In this document: piece after piece, positions 24,054 through 33,989 of the stretch
Layout of the letters: every line of letters begins with the position of its first letter
Numbering within the stretch: position 1 is the first letter of the stretch
Origin: Flavobacteriaceae bacterium
GTDB taxonomy: Bacteria > Bacteroidota > Bacteroidia > Flavobacteriales > Flavobacteriaceae
Direction of reading: 5' to 3'
Assembly: GCA_947456815.1 (NCBI GenBank)
Contig: CANGTL010000005.1
Coordinates: forward strand, 1-64,000
DNA length: 64,000 bases
The notes under the pieces: model-generated
What the model was told of the DNA's origin: nothing
Database searches by the model: none
The model's input: the letters and a program-made list of their open reading frames with translations, nothing else
Position numbers and translations under genes: made by a program

Positions 24054-24412
24054 TACAGAGATTGCAGGGAATTGCGACGAGTTGTTTTTTGGCCTCAAAA
24101 TTAGTTGGATAGATGCACTTTAGTGATTTCGCGTTCAGGTTCTAAAAATGTTTTTTAACCACGAATGCACGAATTTTTAATTTGTGAATTGCTGCGCCAG
24201 TTCGCATAGGCTCTGGTGGTGGCTAACATAATTATCACAAATGGGCAGACTTTTAGTCTGCAAACCAAACCTATGGACTTTCTGTACATAGTGGTTTACT
24301 TTAATAGAAACCCTAATTTGTTTGCCAGAGATTATAGGGATTAGACAGATTTACACAGATAGTTCTTCGGTGATATAGATTCAAAAAATAAAAGAGTGTT
24401 TTAGTATTGATG
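24054..24412. other. Intergenic region with fragments of dispersed repeats
   Basis: No gene is seen after the acr3 stop. The gap includes a phrase starting CCACGAATGCACGAATT near 24161 and ending GGTGGTGGCTAA near 24225, and a phrase GGATTAGACAGATTTACACAG near 24339. Similar wording recurs near 28818-28895 and 30178-30215. These look like decayed dispersed repeats. Confidence 0.45.
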
Positions 24413-24593
24413 GTTTACGCGTGAGGGCGGAGGCGGAAATGACGTCGGTGCTTTTTGTATTTTTTGTAGGCGGAAAAGAGCGACCTAGAAGCTCCTTTGA
24501 CGACTAACAAAAAACGAAAAGCGCCAAGGAATTGCAACCGCAGACCGACGGCATGGAAAGGGCGAAGCAAGGAAATGCCGGCACGCCCAAATA
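24413..24593. repeat. Intergenic hairpin element, copy C
   Basis: The stretch starts TTTACGCGTGAGGGCGGAGG and ends ATGCCGGCACGCCCAAATAA. Its ends match the ends of copy B (GCGT.AGGG...GGAAAT and CGCCCAAA followed by A-runs), but the interior is longer and GC-richer than the surroundings. It lies between the convergent ends of acr3 and katG. Confidence 0.5.
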
Positions 24594-24594
24594 A

Positions 24595-24626
24595 AAAAAG
24601 GTGAACATTTGACTGTCCACCTTTGG
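24595..24626 (-). terminator. Terminator of katG
   Basis: A 7-bp stem AAAGGTG/CACCTTT with a 14-nt loop is followed on the minus strand by a T-run. It lies about 20 bp beyond the katG stop codon. Confidence 0.75.
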
Positions 24627-24644
24627 TTTTAATTTAGTATGCTA

Positions 24645-26930
<2,286 letters not shown>

Positions 26931-27093
26931 TTATCATGTAAAATGAAGATTTAATAAAAATTAAATTACATTTTTCTGTCGCAAATCTAGGTGAAGTTGT
27001 TGGGAGCTAGAATAGCTTTTGATTATAATTTGCTATTTGTTTATTGACTAAACTTATATCACGTAATGCTACTCAATATTTCAATTCCTTTTA

Positions 27094-27101
27094 TATATTT
27101 G
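27094..27101 (+). promoter_or_regulatory. Candidate -7 element of the amino-acid permease gene
   Basis: TATATTTG matches TAnnTTTG and lies 27 bp before the ATG at 27128, supporting that start over an upstream TTG. No clear -33 TTG is seen. Confidence 0.4.
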
Positions 27102-27127
27102 TTTTGATTAAACTAAAAAAATTCAAC

Positions 27128-28810
27128 ATGTCGTTATCCAAATTATTTCGAAAAAAGTCAGCCCATGTAATCATTCAAGAAGGTGGAGATGGAGAAGATC
27201 ATTCTGGTTTGCATCGGGTTTTAACGGTTCGGGATTTAACTTTTTTTGGAATTGCAGCCATTATTGGAGGCGGAACCTTTAGCGCTATTGGAAACGCGTG
27301 CTTTTCGGGCGGTCCAGCGGTTGTGATTTTATATATCATGTGTGCGATTGCCTGCGGATTTACCGCCATGTGTTATGCGGAGTTTGCCTCTCGTGTGCCA
27401 GTTTCTGGGAGTGCATACACCTATGCTTACGTGTCTTTTGGGGAATTATTCGCTTGGATTATCGGTTGGGCTTTGATTATGGAGTATTCTATTGGAAACA
27501 TTTATATTGCGTTTTCCTGGAGTGGCTATTTTACCAATCTATTAGAGACTTTTCATATTCACTTACCCGAATGGTTGACTATCAATTATAAATCTGCACA
27601 AGATGCTGTCATGGCAAATAAAGGAGATGAAGGGCTGATGGCTTGGCAAAATGCGCCCGTAATTGGCGGTTTGAAAATCATTTTTGATTTGCCGGCGGTG
27701 GTTATCAATCTTTTGATTACGTACTTGGTGTATCGAGGCACAAAAGAGTCAAAGAACTTTAGTAATGCGATGGTTTATATCAAGCTAGCCATCATTGCCT
27801 TAGTCATTGTGGTGGGTGCCTTTTACATCGATATTGACAATTGGACGCCATTCATGCCTAACGGATTTAGCGGTGTTATGGGCGGAGTGTCGGCAGTTTT
27901 CTTTGCGTACATTGGCTTTGACGCTGTTTCAACTTTAGCTGAAGAAAGTAAAAATCCACAACGGGATTTGCCAAAAGGTATGATTTATTCCTTGGTCATT
28001 TGCACTGCGGTTTTTATTGTTTTGGCGCTTGTCATAACAGGAATGGTTTCTTATGAATTGCTAGGCGTTAGCGATCCATTGGCTGAAATTTTCGCTTTGA
28101 AAGGCGTAAAATGGATGTTGTTTATCGTGTCAATAGCCGCCGTGGTTGCGATGACTAGCGTGTTGTTGGTGTTTCAAATGGGACAACCGCGAATTTGGAT
28201 GACGATGAGTCGCGATGGATTGATGCCTAAGAAGTTTGCAGAAATTCATCCAAAATACAAAACTCCTGGTTTTGCTACAATTGTCACCGGTTTGGTCGTG
28301 GGCATTCCCATCTTTTTTACAGATGAGAATTTCGTTCTCGATTTTACCAGTATCGGAACTTTATTCGCTTTTGTATTGGTTTGTGGTGGAGTCTTAATGC
28401 TTTCACCTCAAAGTGAAAGTGAATTGGCAGAGCGTGCGACGAAAGGAAAATTCAGAATACCGTATATCAATGCAAAGTATATTTTTCCTGTTATTTGTCT
28501 AGGAGCTTATGGATTAGTACAATATTATTTACCTACTTTTTTTCCGAATACATTTGGGTATTCGAATGATTTTTTCGCCACTAATATCCCGATGGTCTTG
28601 TTTATTATTCTTTGTATTGTAATGTGTGTTTTGGCTTTCTTAAAAAACCTCTCGCTCATTCCGTTATTGGGATTGGTGTCGTGCTGTTACTTATTGACCG
28701 GAATGGCGGTATCCAATTGGATGTGGTTTGGCTGTTGGTTGGTGATTGGACTTGTGATTTACTTCGGATATAGTATCAAGAATAGCAAGTTGAATAGGAG
28801 CAAAGTCTAA
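27128..28810 (+). CDS. APC-superfamily amino-acid permease
   Basis: This 560-residue inner-membrane protein has about 12-14 helices. The first contains the APC signature GIAAIIGGGTFSAIGNACFSGGP, and the substrate loop region YAEFASRVPVSGSAYTYAYVSFGE is conserved. It most resembles cationic amino-acid transporter-like permeases (CAT/YfnA type). The frame is open from 27044, but ATG 27128 (MSLSKLFRKKS) is the usual start of such proteins and follows a promoter-like element. Substrate is not assigned. Confidence 0.88.
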   Translation: MSLSKLFRKKSAHVIIQEGGDGEDHSGLHRVLTVRDLTFFGIAAIIGGGTFSAIGNACFSGGPAVVILYIMCAIACGFTAMCYAEFASRVPVSGSAYTYAYVSFGELFAWIIGWALIMEYSIGNIYIAFSWSGYFTNLLETFHIHLPEWLTINYKSAQDAVMANKGDEGLMAWQNAPVIGGLKIIFDLPAVVINLLITYLVYRGTKESKNFSNAMVYIKLAIIALVIVVGAFYIDIDNWTPFMPNGFSGVMGGVSAVFFAYIGFDAVSTLAEESKNPQRDLPKGMIYSLVICTAVFIVLALVITGMVSYELLGVSDPLAEIFALKGVKWMLFIVSIAAVVAMTSVLLVFQMGQPRIWMTMSRDGLMPKKFAEIHPKYKTPGFATIVTGLVVGIPIFFTDENFVLDFTSIGTLFAFVLVCGGVLMLSPQSESELAERATKGKFRIPYINAKYIFPVICLGAYGLVQYYLPTFFPNTFGYSNDFFATNIPMVLFIILCIVMCVLAFLKNLSLIPLLGLVSCCYLLTGMAVSNWMWFGCWLVIGLVIYFGYSIKNSKLNRSKV

Positions 28811-28817
28811 AATATAA

Positions 28818-28897
28818 TTAGCCACAACCCGAGCGAACCGAACAGGCGCAGCAATGCACGATTTGACAATAAGGAATTCGTTTATTTGTGGCTAAAG
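28818..28897. repeat. Inverted repeat between permease and T9SS gene
   Basis: Terminal arms TTAGCCACAA and TTGTGGCTAA (10 bp, perfect) enclose a stretch containing AATGCACGATTTG, a phrase similar to one near 24161. The genes on either side are convergent, so it could also serve as a terminator, but the long loop makes this weak. Confidence 0.5.
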
Positions 28898-28904
28898 ACT
28901 TTTT

Positions 28905-29960
28905 CTAAAGTTTTACAAACTTCTTAGTTGTTTTTCCGTTATTGGAAGAAATTTCCATAAAATACGTTCCTGTTTCTAAAGCACTTACATCAATTGAAGA
29001 AGAAGCTTCCAATTCAGAGGCTGCAAGTGTTTTGACCAATTGACCTAATGGATTGTAGATGGAAACGGATTGGATTTCGGTTTCATTATTTTTTTTAATT
29101 GTAATAAAATCGGCTACTGGATTCGGATACAAAACCATTGCTTCTTCAACAGTTTTCGAAGTTACGCTCAGCAAAACATCACAATTTGCGCCACCAAATA
29201 CTTGAGTGGTTTGAGGAATAAAATACAATACACTTTCTTCACCATTATCAACGCAAACTGTTGAAAGGTTTGGCAAATTAGAAAAATCGAAGTTGATTAG
29301 ACACTCCTCGCACCAATTTTCGGATTGGACATTATTTCTCACATTAATCGAAGTCAAATTAGGGCTGTCATTACAGTATAACCTAAAAACAGCAGTTTGG
29401 CTGCAATCTATACTAGTCAATAAGGTATATTGTGCATACAATTCTGTGAGACTCTGCATTCCGCTCAAATTAATAGAAGTAAGGGGTGTATTTCTACAAT
29501 CCAGATATTCGAGATTCGGAAACTGGCTGGCATCTAGTGTCGTCAACGAACTATAGGAACAATTCAGTGTTACTAATGTAGGCATGTATCCACTAATTAT
29601 CGAAGTATTAAGATTTCCAATACTTTCAAGGCCGCCGAGCGGTAAGTTCGTAATATCTAACGTGGTTAATAAGTTGCTGCTACATCTTAAATAGCCAAGA
29701 TTACTAAAAGCAGCGATTCCCTCAAGTGATGCAATACTTTTTCCATTAACTTCAAGATATACTATAGCAGATGCTTCACTTACTTCAATCTCATCATTGT
29801 TATTAGTGTCAACATCATTGGGCGTGCCAAAAGGAATTTCACTCGCGCAAGAACTGTTAACTAAAGCATTTTTAAAATTCGCATCTGGAATGTTCACAAT
29901 CTGCCCGAAAGACAAAAGGGAAATACAGATAAATAGCAAAGAAAAATACAGTTTTTTCAT
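28905..29960 (-). CDS. Leucine-rich-repeat protein with T9SS type A sorting domain
   Basis: The 351-residue product has a signal peptide MKKLYFSLLFICISLLSFGQ, then LRR-like strands of about 20-25 residues (NLGYLRCSSNLLTTLDITNLP, LVTLNCSYSSLTTLDASQFP, LEYLDCRNTPLTSINLSG). The last 75 residues form a T9SS type A sorting domain (VLYPNPVADFITIKK, SVSIYNPLGQLVKTL, GTYFMEISSNNGKTTKKFVKL). It should be secreted and attached to the surface or released. ATG 29960 is preferred to 29981 because the signal peptide starts there. Function is probably adhesion or protein binding. Confidence 0.85.
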   Translation of the reverse strand: MKKLYFSLLFICISLLSFGQIVNIPDANFKNALVNSSCASEIPFGTPNDVDTNNNDEIEVSEASAIVYLEVNGKSIASLEGIAAFSNLGYLRCSSNLLTTLDITNLPLGGLESIGNLNTSIISGYMPTLVTLNCSYSSLTTLDASQFPNLEYLDCRNTPLTSINLSGMQSLTELYAQYTLLTSIDCSQTAVFRLYCNDSPNLTSINVRNNVQSENWCEECLINFDFSNLPNLSTVCVDNGEESVLYFIPQTTQVFGGANCDVLLSVTSKTVEEAMVLYPNPVADFITIKKNNETEIQSVSIYNPLGQLVKTLAASELEASSSIDVSALETGTYFMEISSNNGKTTKKFVKL

Positions 29961-30372
29961 AACAAGAAGTTTTAGCTCCATAAAGTTACTTTATTAATTT
30001 TCAATAATCTAACTTTTCATTTCCATTCAATGTTAAATAATCAAAACATAACAAATGCATCTTACTTTGAATTCGATGGTTTTCAAGAAGAATTCAAATA
30101 AAATCCGCTGAAATTTTCTCTTCAACGGACTTTAAACAATCTGATTATTGATTACTTGTACTAAAAAAATATTAGGACACGGATTGTATAGATTTATACA
30201 GATTAAAACGGATAATCTATCTGATGACAATTAAAATTTGCTCAACCTGTGTCATCTGTGTGCGATTTTTTGTTAATTGGTTCACGAAGCGGACTGTCAT
30301 ATTAAATAATTTACGACATGTAATTTACGATTTAAGTCCCAGAACCAACAACCCACAACCCACAACCCAACC
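29961..30372. other. Intergenic region with low-complexity repeats
   Basis: The 412-bp gap lies upstream of the LRR gene and downstream of the methionine gamma-lyase-like gene. It holds a weak hairpin (about 30107-30135, TCCG..TGAA/TTCA..CGGA), a dispersed phrase near 30175-30230 (ACACGGATTGTATAGATTTATACAG), and a heptanucleotide run at 30348-30372 (CCCACAA repeated). No gene is supported. Confidence 0.45.
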
Positions 30373-31575
30373 CTACAAAACCCCCAATTCCAACATACAT
30401 TCCTTCATCGCCAAATACGTTCTTTCCATATCATTATCCAAACCAATCGAGAAGCGAATCAAACCATCGGTCAATCCCATCTCAGCTTGCTCTTCCAAAG
30501 GAATCTCACTCGACGTTGACGTTCCCGGCGCACTAAATAAAGTTTTATAAAATCCCAAACTCACCGCCAAATAGCCTAAGTTGCGCGCTTGCATCAATTC
30601 CATCAATTCGTTGGCTTTGTCTAAAGTTCCCACATCAACTGTCATCATTCCCCCAAAACCATATTCGGGATTGATCATGTTTTTATACACTTCATGACTC
30701 GGGTGACTTGCCAATCCCGGATAAACAGTCTTTAATCCATCTTTTTCAAAACGCTCCGCCAAATACTGTGCATTATGACTGTGCTGTTTCATACGAATGT
30801 GCAAAGTGCGTAAATTTTTCATCACAGAGGCCGAACGCAAACTATCCATCGTTGGACCCAATAGCATGCTCGCGCCGTTGTTGACATCTTTCAAACTATG
30901 GATGAATTCCCGCGACGCACAAGTAACTCCGCCAACCGTATCGCTACTGCCGTTAATATATTTCGTCAAACTGTGAATCACAATATCAGCGCCTAATTTC
31001 GCAGGTGCTACTGATAAAGGCGAGAACGTATTATCAACAACTAGTTTAATGTTATGCTTTTTCGCAATCTTCGCCAAACTAGCAATGTCCGCCACTTCCA
31101 GCAACGGATTGCTCACGGTTTCACAATACAAAACTTTGGTGTTGGGCATAATGGCAGCTTCAACGACGTCTAATTTCGTGATGTCGACAAAAGTCGTTTG
31201 AATCCCAAATCGTGTGGTAAAGTTTTTCAAAAACGCGTAGGTTCCGCCGTAAATCGTTCTGCTCGACACTACATGATCTCCATTCCCGCACAATTGCAAC
31301 AACGTCGGTGTAATCGCTCCCATGCCTGATGCCGAAACATTCGCAGCTTCGGTGCCTTCCATGGCTGCCATCGCCTTGTCTAAATACAAATTGCTAGGTG
31401 AGGAGTGACGCGAGTACAAATAGCAACCTTCGGCGTTGCCTTCAAACGTGTCGAACATGGTTTTGGCGGAGAGAAACGTATAGGTTGAACTGTCCGATAT
31501 CGATGGGTTTACGCCTCCAAATTCACCGAAATATTGCAAGTCTTGAATGCGATCTGCTGGATTAAAATCTTTCAT
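30373..31575 (-). CDS. PLP-dependent methionine gamma-lyase / cystathionine gamma-synthase family enzyme
   Basis: The 400-residue protein belongs to the Cys/Met metabolism PLP family. The PLP lysine is in VIHSLTKYINGSSDT, and the phosphate-binding segment ASGMGAITPTLLQLC and VDNTFSPL are conserved. The arginine site near the C-terminus is GLIRFSIGLDN. Candidate activities are methionine gamma-lyase or cystathionine gamma-lyase/synthase; sequence alone does not decide. Start at ATG 31575 (MKDFNPADRIQ); the open frame continues into a repeat element. An Lrp-type regulator is encoded divergently and probably controls it. Confidence 0.85.
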   Translation of the reverse strand: MKDFNPADRIQDLQYFGEFGGVNPSISDSSTYTFLSAKTMFDTFEGNAEGCYLYSRHSSPSNLYLDKAMAAMEGTEAANVSASGMGAITPTLLQLCGNGDHVVSSRTIYGGTYAFLKNFTTRFGIQTTFVDITKLDVVEAAIMPNTKVLYCETVSNPLLEVADIASLAKIAKKHNIKLVVDNTFSPLSVAPAKLGADIVIHSLTKYINGSSDTVGGVTCASREFIHSLKDVNNGASMLLGPTMDSLRSASVMKNLRTLHIRMKQHSHNAQYLAERFEKDGLKTVYPGLASHPSHEVYKNMINPEYGFGGMMTVDVGTLDKANELMELMQARNLGYLAVSLGFYKTLFSAPGTSTSSEIPLEEQAEMGLTDGLIRFSIGLDNDMERTYLAMKECMLELGVL

Positions 31576-31589
31576 ATTGTTTTTTTTAG

Positions 31590-31700
31590 GAGCTATTCCC
31601 GCTTTTCGTTGCAATCTTTTTTGTTTTTGTCACCCCGAGCGCAGTCGAGGGGCTTTTGCCAAAACAAAAAAGGATTTCCACTGCTATCGGGGCTAGGGCT
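31590..31700. repeat. Intergenic hairpin element, copy A, with a nested REP-like core
   Basis: Arms of about 16 bp (31613-31629 and 31660-31676; core CTTTTTTGTTTT/AAAACAAAAAAGG) enclose an inner palindromic unit CCCCGAGCGCAGTCGAGGGG. The outer motifs CGCTTTTCGTTGCAAT and GATTTCCACTGCTATCGGGG recur, on the opposite strand, at 14353-14444. The element sits immediately upstream of the PLP-enzyme start codon, where it may form a leader structure. Confidence 0.7.
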
Positions 31701-31809
31701 GTTGATTTATGATTAATAATTATCTATCAAAGCAACAATTTATAAAACATAAAAACAATATATTGCGTTTTATTTAGATTTAAAAACTATATTATGATAA
31801 AATTTTAGT

Positions 31810-31838
31810 TTATTTGTCATATAAAAGTAAACAAATAA
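31810..31838. promoter_or_regulatory. Candidate Lrp operator in the divergent intergenic region
   Basis: Arms TTATTTGT (31810-31817) and ACAAATAA (31831-31838) form an 8-bp inverted repeat with a 13-bp spacer in a very AT-rich tract between the divergent PLP-enzyme and lrp genes. Placement fits an Lrp/AsnC binding site; the assignment is inferred. Confidence 0.45.
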
Positions 31839-31908
31839 TAATTTTATAGAATATTTAAAATCTTAAATTCCAAATTCCACCCGAGGCGCAGCCGAACGGA
31901 GCGAAGCT

Positions 31909-32008
31909 AAATCCTAAATCCTAAATTCCAAATTCCAAATTCCAAATTCCAATTTCCAAAACAGACAACCTATAACTTACAACTTACAACTTACAACCCA
32001 CAACCCAC
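31909..32008. repeat. Heptanucleotide repeat tracts ending at the lrp start codon
   Basis: Two adjoining tracts have a 7-bp period. The first (31909-31957) repeats AAATCCT and AAATTCC; the second (about 31965-32008) repeats CTTACAA and CCCACAA. The second ends one base before the ATG of lrp, so the whole leader near the start is repeat DNA. Confidence 0.85.
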
Positions 32009-32009
32009 C

Positions 32010-32462
32010 ATGGACAACATCGACAAAAAACTCCTCACACTCCTCCAAACCGACTGTAAAAAAACAACGAAAGAATTATCGCTTAAACTGAATCTTTCCG
32101 TAACCGCAGTCTACGAGCGCATCAAGAAACTCGAGCGCGAAGGCATCATCGACAAATATGTGGTTTTGCTCAACCGCAACAAAATCAACAAAGGATTTGT
32201 GGTGTTTTGCCACATCAAACTCCTGCAACATTCCCGCGATTTCTTGACGACTTTCGAAAGTCAAGTCGTAAAACTCGATGAGGTTTTAGAGTGTTTTCAC
32301 GTCAGCGGCGATTACGATTACATCCTCAAAATTTGCGTCAATGATATGGAAGAATACCGCGAATTTATGGTCACTAAACTCACCACATTGCACCACATCG
32401 GCAGCACACATAGCACGTTTATGATTGGGGAAGTCAAGAATACAACGGTGTTTCAACTGTAA
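32010..32462 (+). CDS. Lrp/AsnC-family transcriptional regulator
   Basis: This 150-residue regulator has an N-terminal HTH (MDNIDKKLLTLLQTDCKKTTKELSLKLNLSVTAVYERIKKLEREGII) and a C-terminal RAM/effector domain (VLECFHVSGDYDYILKICVNDMEEY). Such proteins respond to amino acids. The gene is divergent from the methionine gamma-lyase-like gene, which is the likely target. The start is ATG 32010 directly after a heptanucleotide repeat. Confidence 0.93.
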   Translation: MDNIDKKLLTLLQTDCKKTTKELSLKLNLSVTAVYERIKKLEREGIIDKYVVLLNRNKINKGFVVFCHIKLLQHSRDFLTTFESQVVKLDEVLECFHVSGDYDYILKICVNDMEEYREFMVTKLTTLHHIGSTHSTFMIGEVKNTTVFQL

Positions 32463-32503
32463 GTTAGTGACTATTGAATTTTTTAGTAATTGTTTTAGTT
32501 GGT

Positions 32504-32956
32504 TTATTCATCAGGTTCGTGTGGATATCTTTTTATGCTTAGATAAAAATAGATGAGATAGAAGATAAAAACTGAAAATAAATTACTAATCATAATGCCA
32601 ATAAATCCGCCGCCGTAGATAAATAATACGGAAAATAGAATAAAAAGCGTATTGGCAATTAACGCTTTTGTAAGCGCTTTTTCTCGCAAAACATTCAGGT
32701 GTTCTCTTTCGTTTTTTTCTTTTGAAAATACAATGAGTCCAAAACCAACAATAATAAGGATAAGGATAATTTCATCAATAATATTGGTTTTTGTAATGCT
32801 AAAATATCGGTTTTCCAAAAAAACAGAAATTACAGCAAAAACGTTAGTAGTGCAATTGAGATTAAATTTTAGATAGAGAACTAAAAATACAATTCCAACA
32901 AGAACTAAGATAATTCCAATAGTTTTAAAATAATGGGGTAAAAGAAAATTCTTCAT
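32504..32956 (-). CDS. Hypothetical four-helix membrane protein
   Basis: The 150-residue protein has about four membrane helices (IGIILVLVGIVFLVLYL near residue 15, then around 63-80, 100-115 and 118-138) with a charged loop KEKNEREHLNVLREKALTKA between helices 2 and 3. The C-terminus is cytosolic and charged. I do not recognise a family. It is convergent with lrp and follows a strong terminator of the neighbouring lipoprotein gene. Real coding capacity is likely from its hydrophobic pattern and length. Confidence 0.6.
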   Translation of the reverse strand: MKNFLLPHYFKTIGIILVLVGIVFLVLYLKFNLNCTTNVFAVISVFLENRYFSITKTNIIDEIILILIIVGFGLIVFSKEKNEREHLNVLREKALTKALIANTLFILFSVLFIYGGGFIGIMISNLFSVFIFYLIYFYLSIKRYPHEPDE

Positions 32957-32975
32957 CGCCGTGAAATTAAATTTA

Positions 32976-33017
32976 AAAAATCAATTGGGTAGAGCTAAAT
33001 GCGCACTACCCAATTGA
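32976..33017 (-). terminator. Terminator of the 218-residue lipoprotein gene
   Basis: A perfect 12-bp stem (TCAATTGGGTAG at 32981-32992, complement at 33006-33017) is followed on the minus strand by a T-run. It lies 27 bp past the stop codon. Confidence 0.85.
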
Positions 33018-33044
33018 AAAATTGCAAATTAGACTAACTGTCAA

Positions 33045-33701
33045 TTAATTTTGTGCACTTGAATAGATGGGGTAGGTGGCTTGTGTGCCATCTTCAAAGT
33101 CAACTTTTACGCCGACCATCCCAAATCTATGGTTTGCGATATAAGTAATTTTACTAATACCACTAACCCTGCTCGCTTCGTTTACTGTTGTTTCCACCTG
33201 AATGGTTTTAATCAAATAAAAACCATAAGGATAATCATCAACCCCTGTTTTACTTACCACTTTTCGAACTTTACCAGATGTAGCGGTAGTAAAAGTATCG
33301 CCAACGGAAGCGTCATATTTGACCAAAACCCCAGCATATGGACCGGTAATGCATTTAATCCCATCTGTTGTTTGTTGGATTTGCAAGTCGCTAATTGAAG
33401 CGGAATCACCGTTAATGACTACTCCAGGGAAATTGGATATCATATTTTTAATTAATGGATTAGTAACCGTCGCCTGCGCAGAATAACTTGAAATTCCATT
33501 TTCTAGGGAAGTAACGACCGCAGAAAAGTCACTTACGCCGGCAATTTCAGATGAACTTGAAGACACAGTTACACCAGCTAAACCCATTGCAGATTGACTC
33601 CCTGTTAGATCATTGGAATTACTATTATCAGACGAATTACTACAGGACATATTTAGTACTCCTAGAGTAAAAAAAACCAACAATTTTAATACATTTTTCA
33701 T
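33045..33701 (-). CDS. Hypothetical lipoprotein
   Basis: The 218-residue protein begins with a lipoprotein signal MKNVLKLLVFFTLGVLNMSC, with C20 as the lipidated cysteine, followed by a Ser/Asn/Asp-rich linker. The mature part is beta-rich with no family I recognise; notable segments are FPGVVINGDSASISDLQIQQ and FGMVGVKVDFEDGTQATYPIY at the C-terminus. It should be anchored in the outer or inner membrane. It is monocistronic, with a strong terminator downstream. Confidence 0.7.
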   Translation of the reverse strand: MKNVLKLLVFFTLGVLNMSCSNSSDNSNSNDLTGSQSAMGLAGVTVSSSSSEIAGVSDFSAVVTSLENGISSYSAQATVTNPLIKNMISNFPGVVINGDSASISDLQIQQTTDGIKCITGPYAGVLVKYDASVGDTFTTATSGKVRKVVSKTGVDDYPYGFYLIKTIQVETTVNEASRVSGISKITYIANHRFGMVGVKVDFEDGTQATYPIYSSAQN

Positions 33702-33942
33702 GATATTTAAATTTAAAGATTACTACCATAAAGGTACGAAATAGCGAATTTCAAACCTACAAATAGCCTTCGTAATTGACTTAAAATCCGCTTAAGATGA
33801 TTGATAAAAGCACGGTATTTCTTGTCTAATTTTGCAACGTGTTACCCCTGATTTTGGACTACTCACTACCGAAATTTTGGTGCATCAAATACAAGACATC
33901 TTTTTTAGTTATTTTTATCTGAGAACAATCAACAAAATACTT

Positions 33943-33950
33943 TAAATTTG
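33943..33950 (+). promoter_or_regulatory. Candidate -7 element of lpdA
   Basis: TAAATTTG matches TAnnTTTG and lies about 40 bp before the lpdA start codon. No clear -33 TTG is found. Confidence 0.4.
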
Positions 33951-33989
33951 TGCATCAATTTTAAAAATCACTTCAATACATAAGATTCT

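Noticed and set aside
31909..32008. CRISPR array
   Set aside because: The period is only 7 bp with no spacers, and no cas genes are in the window; this is a microsatellite.
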